The position numbers were made by a program, and so were the translations under genes. Shown here in pieces: positions 18,531 through 26,233 of a DNA stretch of 64,000 nucleotides (its first letter is position 1; every line of letters starts with the position of its first letter). The DNA comes from Pseudomonas multiresinivorans (GTDB taxonomy: Bacteria; Pseudomonadota; Gammaproteobacteria; Pseudomonadales; Pseudomonadaceae): positions 2,976,001-3,040,000 of the forward strand of contig NZ_CP048833.1 in the NCBI RefSeq assembly GCF_012971725.1. Reading direction: 5' to 3'. A model generated the notes under the pieces. That model was not told the DNA's origin. It was given only the letters and a program-made list of their open reading frames with translations, and searched no databases.

Positions 18531-18691
18531 GAAGGCGCTCAGGGCAGGCGCAGGGTATCGAGGCTTGTGGGTTCGGTCAGGGGATGCGGTTTGCGAGCAA
18601 GGCCCACGCGTTCCCCATGGTTCTACAAAAGGTGACGAGTTTGCCGGGGGAGGAACCGGGAGCGACGGCGCGCTCCCGGTGTGCAGCGCTA

Positions 18692-18907
18692 TCAGCAGTG
18701 CTTGTCCTGCCCGGCCTTTTTCTCGGTGTCCGGCTGAGCGTTCTGCGCGGTCTGCTGCTCGGCGTCGGCCTTGGCGCGAGCGGCTTGCAGGGCCTGGTAG
18801 TTGGCCTCGGTCAGGCGGTTGGTCATCAGGGCAGATTCTTCGGCCATGGACGCCTGGCTGGCGAGCAGGGCGGCAAGGGTGAGGGCACTGGCAGTGAGCA
18901 GTTTCAT
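18692..18907 (-). CDS. small secreted hypothetical protein
   Basis: A 71-residue protein with a clean signal peptide (MKLLTASALTLAALLASQAS, probable cleavage after SMA at residue 22). The mature part is about 49 residues, polar, predicted helical, rich in Ala/Gln/Lys and ends in Asp-Lys-His-Cys. Start ATG at 18907; a much longer frame reaching 19621 reads as noncoding sequence upstream. The single C-terminal Cys could form a dimer or bind metal. Function unknown; periplasmic location is inferred from the signal. Confidence 0.65.
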   Translation of the reverse strand: MKLLTASALTLAALLASQASMAEESALMTNRLTEANYQALQAARAKADAEQQTAQNAQPDTEKKAGQDKHC

Positions 18908-19191
18908 GGAGATGTTCTCGGTAGGGAAGTGCAGTGGGGTGGTGCTCGCGAGTGGCCACAGTCTAGTGAGCGGCTGCCGCGGTGACCCATGAAGAAAACT
19001 GGTACGAATGATCGAATCGCTCGGGTGGCGGGTTTGATGCCAATCCCTGCCGAGTCGGGAATTGGCATGAAGCCCTTGAGCACCCTGGCCTCCGTCTTGG
19101 TCCCCGAAACTCCGCCATGGGTCATGAACTGATCGATTCTGAAGCTCCGCTAATGAGTCCAAGCAGGCAGCCTGATAAATGGCGACACGCC

Positions 19192-19533
19192 TCAGGCCTT
19201 GATATAGACCCACGCCTGGAGGCCGGACTGCAATTGCACGTTGACCCGCTGGTAGTCCGATACCTCGTACGCATCTGCCGCCAGCAGCTCCTGCGGGGTG
19301 ATCTCGAAGACGGTTCCGGGTACCCGGTCGGCATCCGCTCCGCTGTACTGGACGATGGGGTGGTGGGTCTTGCCGCTGGTGGCGAGTACGGCAGGGTCGG
19401 TGATTTCCACCCAGTCCTGGCGGAACCCCACCAGGGCGTCGACATGTCCGTGCAGTTCGCGGCCGAAGCTGGCCAGTTGCACGGCCTTGTCCTGCAGGGT
19501 GCCGTAGGAGAACAGCAGTACGGTTTCGCTCAT
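19192..19533 (-). CDS. gamma-glutamylcyclotransferase (AIG2-like) family protein
   Basis: A 113-residue protein with the family signature FSYGTLQ (residues 8-14) and the GTVFEITPQELLAADAYE strand-helix segment. Members release 5-oxoproline from gamma-glutamyl-amines or amino acids. It begins 15 bases after the stop of the M24 peptidase gene on the same strand, so the two are probably co-transcribed. The true substrate is unknown. Confidence 0.85.
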   Translation of the reverse strand: MSETVLLFSYGTLQDKAVQLASFGRELHGHVDALVGFRQDWVEITDPAVLATSGKTHHPIVQYSGADADRVPGTVFEITPQELLAADAYEVSDYQRVNVQLQSGLQAWVYIKA

Positions 19534-19548
19534 GGCTTGTGCTCCGCG

Positions 19549-20214
19549 TCAGGCCAGCAGGTCTTCGTAGAAGGCGCCGTAGGCCTTGCTCGGGTGGGCG
19601 AGCTGGATTTCCAGGATCCACAGGCCGCCGCCCGGATGCTCGGCGTAATCGCCCAGATCGCCGGCACGGTAGATGGCGTGGGGGAAGTCGCTGACGCGGT
19701 GGCCCTTGATGTCCAGGTTGAGCAGCCAGCCAAGTTCCCTGGCCCGTTCATGGGCAAAGTCGTACAGCGCCACGCCGCTGCAGCCGGTCTCGCGCCAGCG
19801 CGCCTCGACGCACTCGAACAGGGTTTTCGCCGCTGCCGCGCAGGCGGCCATCTCCGGATCGTTGCCGGTGACGAAGGTGGCGCCGGCATCGCCTTCATGG
19901 CCGCGCCAGACCACGCCCATGTCGATGAAGAAGATGTCGTTCTCGCCCAGCACCGGGTTGCCCTCGGAGCGCTGCTTGAAGGTCTTCAGGGTGTTGGCGC
20001 CGAAGCGGATCAACAGCGGGTGCCAGATGCGCTCCATGCCCCGCTCGGCGAGCACCTGCTTGCCGATGGCGACGGCTTCCAGTTCGGTCATGCCGGGGCG
20101 TATCTGCGCGGCGATGGCGTCCACGGCTTCCCAGGTGCGGGCCTGGGCGTATTGCATCGACTCCAGCGCGTAATTCGCGCCAACGGCTTCCTTGGCGTAC
20201 ACGGCGGTGTTCAT
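19549..20214 (-). CDS. M24 family metallopeptidase-like protein (compact)
   Basis: A 221-residue protein with the creatinase/aminopeptidase (pita-bread) fold. Candidate metal ligands are visible: Asp98 and Asp109 in FFIDMGVVWRGHEGDAGATF, a His in the HRVSDFPHAIY segment, the Glu of WILEIQL and possibly the Glu of FYEDLLA at the very end. It lacks the N-terminal creatinase domain of prolidases and is shorter than most methionine aminopeptidases (about 260). It could cleave Xaa-Pro dipeptides or act on a modified amino acid; a lyase-like M24 role is also possible. Confidence 0.8.
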   Translation of the reverse strand: MNTAVYAKEAVGANYALESMQYAQARTWEAVDAIAAQIRPGMTELEAVAIGKQVLAERGMERIWHPLLIRFGANTLKTFKQRSEGNPVLGENDIFFIDMGVVWRGHEGDAGATFVTGNDPEMAACAAAAKTLFECVEARWRETGCSGVALYDFAHERARELGWLLNLDIKGHRVSDFPHAIYRAGDLGDYAEHPGGGLWILEIQLAHPSKAYGAFYEDLLA

Positions 20215-20287
20215 GTCCTTTCCTCTGAGCGACAGGCTAATCGGCGTATATATTTCTACATAGCGATAGCGGAATTCAATCGGAGTT

Positions 20288-20623
20288 TCAGCAGCAGGAC
20301 ATGGCGCAGGCGATGAAGGCGGTAGTCAGGGTGGTGATGCTCAGCCCCACCAGGAACAGGGTGTCGGCTACGCGTTCCAGACGGTGATTGCGTTGCAGCT
20401 TGCGGGTCCGCAGGCCGAAGTAGGCGGTGAGGGTGGTCGCCAGGTAGATCACCGTGTTCAGCGCGAGCATGTCCTGGCCGATCAGGTCCACGCGGTGCTG
20501 GCCGACGATGATGCGCAGGATGCCGACCACTGTCAGGCAAACGCCGACCATGGCGCCGGACGCGGCGAAGATATGCACGCAGATGTCGTCGTCCAGTTGG
20601 GCGGTGTGGCTCTTGTGGCTCAT
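20288..20623 (-). CDS. small inner-membrane protein, three or four helices
   Basis: A 111-residue hydrophobic protein. After a polar N-terminus (MSHKSHTAQLDDDI) come helices at about 17-38, 48-68 and 85-108, with a terminal AMSCC. The ATG at 20623 follows AGGAG at seven bases. I do not recognise the family. It is divergent from the TetR gene at 20740, which may repress it. Confidence 0.7.
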   Translation of the reverse strand: MSHKSHTAQLDDDICVHIFAASGAMVGVCLTVVGILRIIVGQHRVDLIGQDMLALNTVIYLATTLTAYFGLRTRKLQRNHRLERVADTLFLVGLSITTLTTAFIACAMSCC

Positions 20624-20739
20624 GGCGGGTCTCCTGCGCCGGCCGCTGCGGTTCATCCGCTCGACTTGCCGGCCTCGATGTGGCTGCCATGATAGGTAGG
20701 ACGCGACGCTTGCTGTACTCGCTTTCCCGGTGGCCCCAG

Positions 20740-21390
20740 GTGAACCGAAAAACAGCGGAAAATCAGCCAGATAGCCGTCGTCTGCCACGGCAGGCGCGGG
20801 CGCTGGAGAAGGTCGAACTCATATTGGAGGCGTCGCGGCGCATCCTGGAGCGCCACGGCCTGGAGGGCTTCACCACCAACCATGTGGCGGAGTTGGCCGG
20901 GGTCAGCGTCGGCTCGCTCTACCAGTACTTCCCCAACAAGGAGCGAATCCTCGACGAGCTGGCCCGGCGCGAACTGGCAGCGTTGGCTGCTGGCATCATG
21001 GGCGCGCTCACTGGTCGCCCGCCGGAGACGCCCGGCGAGCGCATCCGCGCAGTGATCCACGCCGCCGTCAGTGCCTATGGCGGGCGCACCGGCGCGCACA
21101 AGGCGCTGATGCACTACCTGATGACGCGCGGCGGCGGAAGCCCGCTGCCGGCCTTGCGCGGCAGCGTCATGACCCACCTGGTGACCCACGGCCTGGTCGA
21201 CCACGACCAGCAATTGCGCAAGCTCGACGAGGCCGAGGTATTCGTCCTCGCCCATGCCGTGGGCGGCGTGCTGCGTGCCCTGTTGGAAGACCCCGGCGCC
21301 CTGGCCCCGGGACGGCGGGAGGGCATCGACGAAGCTCTGGTGCAGCTGGTGCTGGCGTACTACCGGTTATCCGCGACGCCGAACGGCTGA
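20740..21390 (+). CDS. TetR family regulator
   Basis: About 216 residues from a GTG start at 20740; an ATG at 20680 is possible but would put coding sequence inside the divergent promoter. The DNA-binding domain is textbook: ILEASRRILERHGLEGFTTN then VAELAGVSVGSLYQYFPNKE. The ligand domain is unremarkable. It closely resembles the second TetR regulator at 25517 across the recognition helix. Likely target is the divergent membrane-protein gene. Confidence 0.85.
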   Translation: MNRKTAENQPDSRRLPRQARALEKVELILEASRRILERHGLEGFTTNHVAELAGVSVGSLYQYFPNKERILDELARRELAALAAGIMGALTGRPPETPGERIRAVIHAAVSAYGGRTGAHKALMHYLMTRGGGSPLPALRGSVMTHLVTHGLVDHDQQLRKLDEAEVFVLAHAVGGVLRALLEDPGALAPGRREGIDEALVQLVLAYYRLSATPNG

Positions 21391-21402
21391 TACGCGGCGC
21401 GA

Positions 21403-21876
21403 TCAGTCACCGTTGGCCGGGTAGTCGAAGCAGGCGAACTGCTGGCCGCCGTACTCGTTCTGCTGCCGTTGGCAAGCGTTGTTCTGTGCTTCGCAGGCGG
21501 CCACCGATCTGGCGTCGGCGGCGGGCACCACGATGCGTACGCTGGGCAGGCCCTGCTCGTAGCCATGGGCGATGAGCAGCTCGCCAACGCGAGCCAGCAG
21601 GTCGGGGTCCTTGCAGCTTTCGGCCAGGTTGGCGCAGGCGTGGCCGACATCCCGGACCTGGCTGGCATCGGGCTCCAGTACGAGGCTGGCGATGCCGGAC
21701 CGGTTCTGCTCGCCGTCCTTGAACACGTCATAGAAGATCACCGGGGCGCCGGTCGGTTTGAAGACTTTCACTTCCCTTGGCTGCAGGCTGAAGCCCTCGC
21801 CGTAGAGGACTTGCGCCTCGGCGAAGGTTTCGCCGGGCTGGATGGCGCGCAGATCTTTACCATTGACGACGGTCAT
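21403..21876 (-). CDS. hypothetical protein, 157 aa
   Basis: No family recognised. It has no signal peptide or membrane helix. The N-terminal half reads like a small beta domain (VFKPTGAPVIFYDVF), and the C-terminal half has four Cys residues (HACANLAESC, CEAQNNAC, FACFDYP regions). Codon use matches the neighbours, and the 12-base gap from the convergent TetR gene supports a real gene. Confidence 0.6.
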   Translation of the reverse strand: MTVVNGKDLRAIQPGETFAEAQVLYGEGFSLQPREVKVFKPTGAPVIFYDVFKDGEQNRSGIASLVLEPDASQVRDVGHACANLAESCKDPDLLARVGELLIAHGYEQGLPSVRIVVPAADARSVAACEAQNNACQRQQNEYGGQQFACFDYPANGD

Positions 21877-21963
21877 GTTGAGTGCTCCGGCAAGAGTGGC
21901 CCCCCGCTCAGCCTAGCCCCCGCACCGCAGGCACTCATCATTCATTTGAAGGAAGTGGCCGCG

Positions 21964-22278
21964 CTACAGCCACCAGCGCAGCAGGTAGAACGCGCCCATG
22001 CTGAGGATCACGCTGAGCAGTACGTTGCGTGTCCAAAGCACCAGGGCCACGGCGACGATGGCGCCGAGCAGGTAGGGGTTGTCCACGCGCAGGTTCAACT
22101 GGTGTTCGGGGAGGAACACGATGGGGCCGCAGATCGCCGTGAGCATCCCCGGCACGGCGAAGCCCAGGAACTGCCGCACGTTGCTGCTCAGGCGGATCGG
22201 CAGGCGCGGTTCGAGGAACACGTAGCGGTTGAAGAACACGATCAGGCCCATGCCGAGAATCACTGCCCAGACCATCAT
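21964..22278 (-). CDS. azlD: AzlD-family branched-chain amino acid exporter subunit
   Basis: A 104-residue protein with about four membrane helices and the AzlD pattern FFNRYVFLEPRLP then LGFAVPGMLTAI. AzlD pairs with AzlC to export branched-chain amino acids such as leucine and analogues. Its ATG overlaps the azlC stop by four bases (ATGA), so translation is coupled. Confidence 0.88.
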   Translation of the reverse strand: MMVWAVILGMGLIVFFNRYVFLEPRLPIRLSSNVRQFLGFAVPGMLTAICGPIVFLPEHQLNLRVDNPYLLGAIVAVALVLWTRNVLLSVILSMGAFYLLRWWL

Positions 22279-22973
22279 GCGCGCACCCCCGAGAGTTTCT
22301 GGCAGAGAAAGCCGGCGAACATCCCCGCCAGCCCGGAAAGCACCAGCGCCGAGCCGACCTGCCAGTAGCTGAAGAGCACCGAGCAGAACAGCGAGACCGC
22401 GACGCAGACCACGGTGGGCACGTTCTTCACCACCGGCGCGATCAGTGCGACGAAGGTGGCGGCAATGGAGAAGTCCAGCCCCAGGTGCTCCAGCCCCGGA
22501 ATGCTGCTGCCCACCAGTACGCCGGCCAGGGTGAACAGGTTCCAGGCGATATAGAACGTCAGCCCCACTCCCAGGGCGTACCAGCGGTTGAAGGTCTCGC
22601 GGTCGTGGCCGCTGGTCAGGGCGAAGAATTCATCGGTGAGCAGAAAGCCCAGGCCGGCGCGCCAGCGTCCCGGCAGGCCGGAGATCGTCGGGCGCATGGT
22701 CATCCCGTAGAGCAGGTGCTGGGAGGTCAGCAGCAGGGTGGTGATCATGATCGAGAAGAACCCTGCGCCACCCTTGAGCATGCCAATGGCCACCAGCTGC
22801 GCGGCGCCGGCGAAGACGATGGCGGACAGGCCCTGGCCTTGCAGTGGCGAAAGCCCGGCGTCGATGGCCAGGGAGCCGGCGAGCAGGCCCCAGGGCAGGA
22901 CCGCGAGGGACAGCGGCATGATGTCGATGGCGCCCTTGAGGAAGGCGCGTGAAGGAAGCTGATCTTGGGACAT
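22275..22973 (-). CDS. azlC: AzlC-family branched-chain amino acid exporter
   Basis: A 232-residue inner-membrane protein with the AzlC hallmarks: AFLKGAIDIMPLSLAVLPWGLLAG, FAGAAQLVAIGML, SQHLLYGM and LTDEFFAL. It forms the large subunit of the AzlCD exporter. Start ATG at 22973 (MSQDQ); the longer frame to 23123 is unlikely. No Lrp-type regulator is adjacent. Confidence 0.9.
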   Translation of the reverse strand: MSQDQLPSRAFLKGAIDIMPLSLAVLPWGLLAGSLAIDAGLSPLQGQGLSAIVFAGAAQLVAIGMLKGGAGFFSIMITTLLLTSQHLLYGMTMRPTISGLPGRWRAGLGFLLTDEFFALTSGHDRETFNRWYALGVGLTFYIAWNLFTLAGVLVGSSIPGLEHLGLDFSIAATFVALIAPVVKNVPTVVCVAVSLFCSVLFSYWQVGSALVLSGLAGMFAGFLCQKLSGVRA

Positions 22974-23073
22974 GAACGTTTCTTGCAGGCAGATAAGTGC
23001 CTTCAGAGTGGCAGAGAAACGCGGCGCCTGGCTTGAACAATCTTGCTGTCGTGAGGGGGCTTCCGGGGAGCTG

Positions 23074-24096
23074 TCACGACGGCGGGCGAGACAGGAACGC
23101 CAGCAGGGTGGCTTCCTCGGCACTCAGGTTCTGCCGCTTGCGCGCTTTGCGCAGCCCGTTGAGTTCACCGGCGAGGAAGGCCTCGATCACCCGTGGATGT
23201 ATGTAGCATTTGCGGCAGATCGCCGGGGTGTTGCCCAGCTCGTCGGCTACTTGCTGGATGATCGCCTTGAGCTGGCGGTTGGCGCTCTTCTCGTCTTCCC
23301 AGCGGGTCCTGCGGCAGTGCTCCAGGGCCAGGGTGGTGCCGGCCCAGGTGCGGTAGTCCTTGGCGGTGAACTCCTCGCCGGCGTGCTCGCGCAGGTAGGC
23401 GTTGATGTCGCGGGAATCGATCATGTGCCGCTGGCGATCTGCGTCCAGGTACTGGAACAGCTGTTGCCCGGGCAGCTCCAGGCAGCGCCGGAGGATGCGC
23501 GCCAGGCGCGGGTGTTCGATGTCCACGCTGTGGCGGATGCCGCTCTTGCCACGAAAGGCGAAGCGGATGCGCGTGCCCCGGACCTCGACATGGCGGTTGT
23601 TCAGCGTGGTGAGGCCGAAGGAGCGGTTCTCCTTGCGGTAGCGTTCGTTGCCGATGCGGATCAGGGTGCGATCGAGTAGTTCGACCACGGTCGCCATGAC
23701 CTTTTCCGCACCCAGTCCGGGCTGCGCCAGGTCCCGCTCGATGCGCCTGCGCAGCGCCGGCAGGCTTTGCCCGAAGCGCAGCAAACGCTCGTACTTGGCG
23801 CCATCGCGCACCTCGGTCCAGCGTGGGTGATAGCGGTACTGCTTGCGCCCGCGCACGTCGCGCCCGGTGGCCTGCAGGTGGCCCAGGGGGTCGATGCAGA
23901 TCCACACATCGATGTACGCCGGCGGAATCGCCAGGCGGTTGATGCGCTCGATCTCCGCTTCCACGCGGATGCGCTCGCCGCCCGGATCGAAGTAGGCGAA
24001 GCGCCCGCGCAGGCGACGCCGGCTGATGCCCGGCAGGCTGTCGTCGACATAGTGCAGGTCGGAGGGAAGGTCCAGCAGGTCCGGCGGTGTGCTCAT
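23074..24096 (-). CDS. DNA topoisomerase IB (poxvirus type)
   Basis: A 340-residue enzyme that relaxes supercoils through a 3'-phosphotyrosine intermediate. The N-terminal Topo_IB domain (LAIPPAYIDVWIC, GRDVRGRKQYRYHPRW) and the catalytic domain are both present. Key residues seen are the RYRKENRSFGLTTL segment, a Lys/Arg pair in FTAKDYRTW (Lys246, Arg249) and the nucleophile Tyr298 in CRKCYIHP. The ATG at 24096 follows GAGGAG. Such enzymes are scattered through Pseudomonas genomes. It is a single gene. Confidence 0.92.
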   Translation of the reverse strand: MSTPPDLLDLPSDLHYVDDSLPGISRRRLRGRFAYFDPGGERIRVEAEIERINRLAIPPAYIDVWICIDPLGHLQATGRDVRGRKQYRYHPRWTEVRDGAKYERLLRFGQSLPALRRRIERDLAQPGLGAEKVMATVVELLDRTLIRIGNERYRKENRSFGLTTLNNRHVEVRGTRIRFAFRGKSGIRHSVDIEHPRLARILRRCLELPGQQLFQYLDADRQRHMIDSRDINAYLREHAGEEFTAKDYRTWAGTTLALEHCRRTRWEDEKSANRQLKAIIQQVADELGNTPAICRKCYIHPRVIEAFLAGELNGLRKARKRQNLSAEEATLLAFLSRPPS

Positions 24097-24180
24097 GGCG
24101 GCTCCTCGAGGTCTCTTCCGCAATGGATCGCGGAAGGGCAGCAGGAGTGCGGTTTTTTTCCTCCGGCGGCATGGCGAAGC

Positions 24181-25413
24181 TCAAGTGCGACCATCTTCGG
24201 CGCCCAGGTGCGTGGGCGAGATCAGTCTCGGGTCGCTGCCGCCGAAGAGCGTGCGCAGGTAATCCTCCTGGCTTTGCAGGCCGTGACGCACCAGCCAGTT
24301 GCGACCGCCCGGTACAACGCGCAGCAGGCAGTGGCAGATGAAGCGGGGCGGAGCCGTCAGCAACGGATACCAGGGCAGGCTGCCGCGGGGCAGGCCGAGG
24401 GCGCGCTGGCCCTGGGCATCGATGAAGGTGCTGGCGATGCTCAGGTGGATCGCCCGGTTCAGGCGCCCGCGCAACCATGGGAAGTTGGCGTAATGGCGCT
24501 GCAGGGGTTCGTCCACCAGCGCGAAGCCCAGGATGCGGCTGCTCTCGTCCGGTGGCGCCTGGGATAGAAGATTGTGGTAGAGCGCGCGGATCGCGTCGTT
24601 TTCGCTGGCGCACAGCCAGCGTTCCTCGACGCCCATCAGCCAGGCGATGTAGCGCCAGAGGTGGATGATGGCTTCGCGGTCGCTGCGGCTCAGGGCAACG
24701 CCCAGCATGCGTTGGCCGATCAGGAAGATCGCCGAGAAGGCCAGGTAGGTCGCATGCATGTCGCCCTGGTTGACTGGTAGCCCGTAGTGGGCGAAGTCCC
24801 AGTCCGGCAGCCGTGAAACCCGCCGTCGCACCAGGGCATGCACCAGCCGTACATGCAGCGTGCTGCGATAACCCGCTGCGCCGTGCGTCATGCCGCCGGG
24901 GCGGGTGCAGTCGATCCACCATTTGGTGGTTTCGGCGATGCGCCGCTGCGGGCCTTTCTCCAGTGCGCCGGTGAGCACCAGGGTGCGGTTGATCGCGGAG
25001 GCCTGGTATCCGGCCAGCAAGCCAAGATCGCGCAGCACGCGCATGCCGGTCAGCCCGGAAAGTCCGCAGGCGCGGGCGCCCTCGTCGAGGCGCTGCGGGT
25101 CGACCCAGGCGGGCGGCGCCTCGACACGGGCGAAGAAGGTTTTCAGTGCCTCGGGTGCGTCGGGGATGGCGGCAATGCCCTGGTGCAGCGCCTGCTCATA
25201 CAGGCGCATGCTCTTGCCGAGGCCGACTTCGAACATCCACTCCAGCAGCGCATCCATGGGAGCATCGCCCACCGTGAGGGATGCGCCGATGGCCTGCCAG
25301 GCCGCGGTATCCGGCTCGCTCGGGCCCTTGAGGAAACGCTTGACCGGCGCAGCGGTGCGCCGGGCACGCTGCAGGTCGGCGCCGTGGCGGGTGGGCAGGG
25401 CAGTTGCGCTCAT
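24181..25413 (-). CDS. DUF2236 / MpaB-type oxygenase-like protein
   Basis: A 410-residue protein resembling the DUF2236 family, which includes the haem-dependent latex-clearing oxygenase Lcp and MpaB. The hallmark central segment is seen: an Arg/His-rich helix (STLHVRLVHALVRRRV), WDFAHYGLPVNQGDMHATYLAFS and an IIHLWRYIAWLMGV helix. No signal peptide, so probably cytosolic or membrane-associated. Start ATG at 25413. It is divergent from the TetR gene at 25517, whose product probably represses it through the TGCGAG inverted repeat between them. Substrate unknown. Confidence 0.78.
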   Translation of the reverse strand: MSATALPTRHGADLQRARRTAAPVKRFLKGPSEPDTAAWQAIGASLTVGDAPMDALLEWMFEVGLGKSMRLYEQALHQGIAAIPDAPEALKTFFARVEAPPAWVDPQRLDEGARACGLSGLTGMRVLRDLGLLAGYQASAINRTLVLTGALEKGPQRRIAETTKWWIDCTRPGGMTHGAAGYRSTLHVRLVHALVRRRVSRLPDWDFAHYGLPVNQGDMHATYLAFSAIFLIGQRMLGVALSRSDREAIIHLWRYIAWLMGVEERWLCASENDAIRALYHNLLSQAPPDESSRILGFALVDEPLQRHYANFPWLRGRLNRAIHLSIASTFIDAQGQRALGLPRGSLPWYPLLTAPPRFICHCLLRVVPGGRNWLVRHGLQSQEDYLRTLFGGSDPRLISPTHLGAEDGRT

Positions 25414-25463
25414 CGATTCATACCTTGGTTTGGTTGCCGGGCGAAATCCTCCCATTACGCTAT

Positions 25464-25481
25464 TGCGAGTATTTGCTCGCA
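25464..25481. promoter_or_regulatory. TetR-type operator candidate
   Basis: Perfect inverted repeat: TGCGAG and CTCGCA with a six-base spacer, inside the 103-base divergent region between the DUF2236 gene and its TetR neighbour. Further TCGCA/TCGCAT half sites follow at 25476-25493. Confidence 0.6.
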
Positions 25482-25516
25482 TTCAACTCGCATCCGGCTC
25501 GTACCAGGAGAGAGGC

Positions 25517-26125
25517 ATGAGGAAGCAACCCAAGCAGCAGCGCGCCAGCGAGATGGTGGCCGTGCTGGTCGAGGCCGCGGCGCTGGAAATCGCTGAGCAC
25601 GGCCTCGATGGGCTGACCACCAACCACGTCGCGCGCCGCGCCGGGGTGAGCGTCGGCTCGCTTTACCAGTACTTCGCGAACAAGGAGATGATTGTCGAGG
25701 CGCTGCTGATGCAGCGCGCCGGCACGCTGATGAAGGTGGTGCATGAGCGCGTGACGCCGATGCTGGGCGCGGACATCGGTAGTGTCACCCGGGCGGTGCT
25801 GGAGGGGATTTTCGAGCAGGTGGAGGGCGACGCAGCACAGCTGGAGCTGCTGCGTCACTGGCACCGACTCAATTCCGCACCGGTGTTCCGGACCCTGGAA
25901 CAGCAGATGATGGAGGTGTGCCGGCAGTACCTGATGCGCCACTTCGACGACTACCGCATCGACAACCTGCCGGCGGTGCTCTTCGTGGTGATCAACTCCG
26001 TGCAGTACACCTGCGCGCGTTACCTGAGCGAGGCGCAGCCGCTGCTGGGGCGCGAGGAGGTGATCAATACCTTGGCGCGGATGGTTGAAACGCTGTGCCT
26101 GCCGCGCGCTGTGCGGCATCCGTAG
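25517..26125 (+). CDS. TetR family regulator (DUF2236-linked)
   Basis: A 202-residue regulator. The HTH is clear: AALEIAEHGLDGLTTN then VARRAGVSVGSLYQYFANKE. The ATG at 25517 follows AGGAGAGAGG. It faces the DUF2236 gene over a 103-base gap with a perfect inverted repeat, the usual layout for a local repressor. Its HTH is a near match to the regulator at 20740, suggesting related ancestry. Confidence 0.87.
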   Translation: MRKQPKQQRASEMVAVLVEAAALEIAEHGLDGLTTNHVARRAGVSVGSLYQYFANKEMIVEALLMQRAGTLMKVVHERVTPMLGADIGSVTRAVLEGIFEQVEGDAAQLELLRHWHRLNSAPVFRTLEQQMMEVCRQYLMRHFDDYRIDNLPAVLFVVINSVQYTCARYLSEAQPLLGREEVINTLARMVETLCLPRAVRHP

Positions 26126-26185
26126 GGACGACTGTCTTCTCCCGGCGAGCCTGCGCATGCAAGGAGTGAGGCAGGGTCCGTCCGT

Positions 26186-26225
26186 AAAAAAGCCCCGGAA
26201 GGCTCGCGCCAACCGGGGCTTTTGT
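26186..26225. terminator. bidirectional terminator
   Basis: AGCCCCGG and CCGGGGCT arms pair around a 14-base loop, with an A-run before and a T-run after, between the convergent TetR and NDH-2-like genes. It can end both transcripts. Confidence 0.85.
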
Positions 26226-26233
26226 TCAGCGCA

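Larger units (their letters stand above)
18100..18691. other. 592-base gene-free region
   Basis: It holds the permease promoter side (AT-richer around 18260-18320), the long family C repeat at 18461-18530, and otherwise no supported gene. Short open frames here follow codon noise. Confidence 0.5.
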
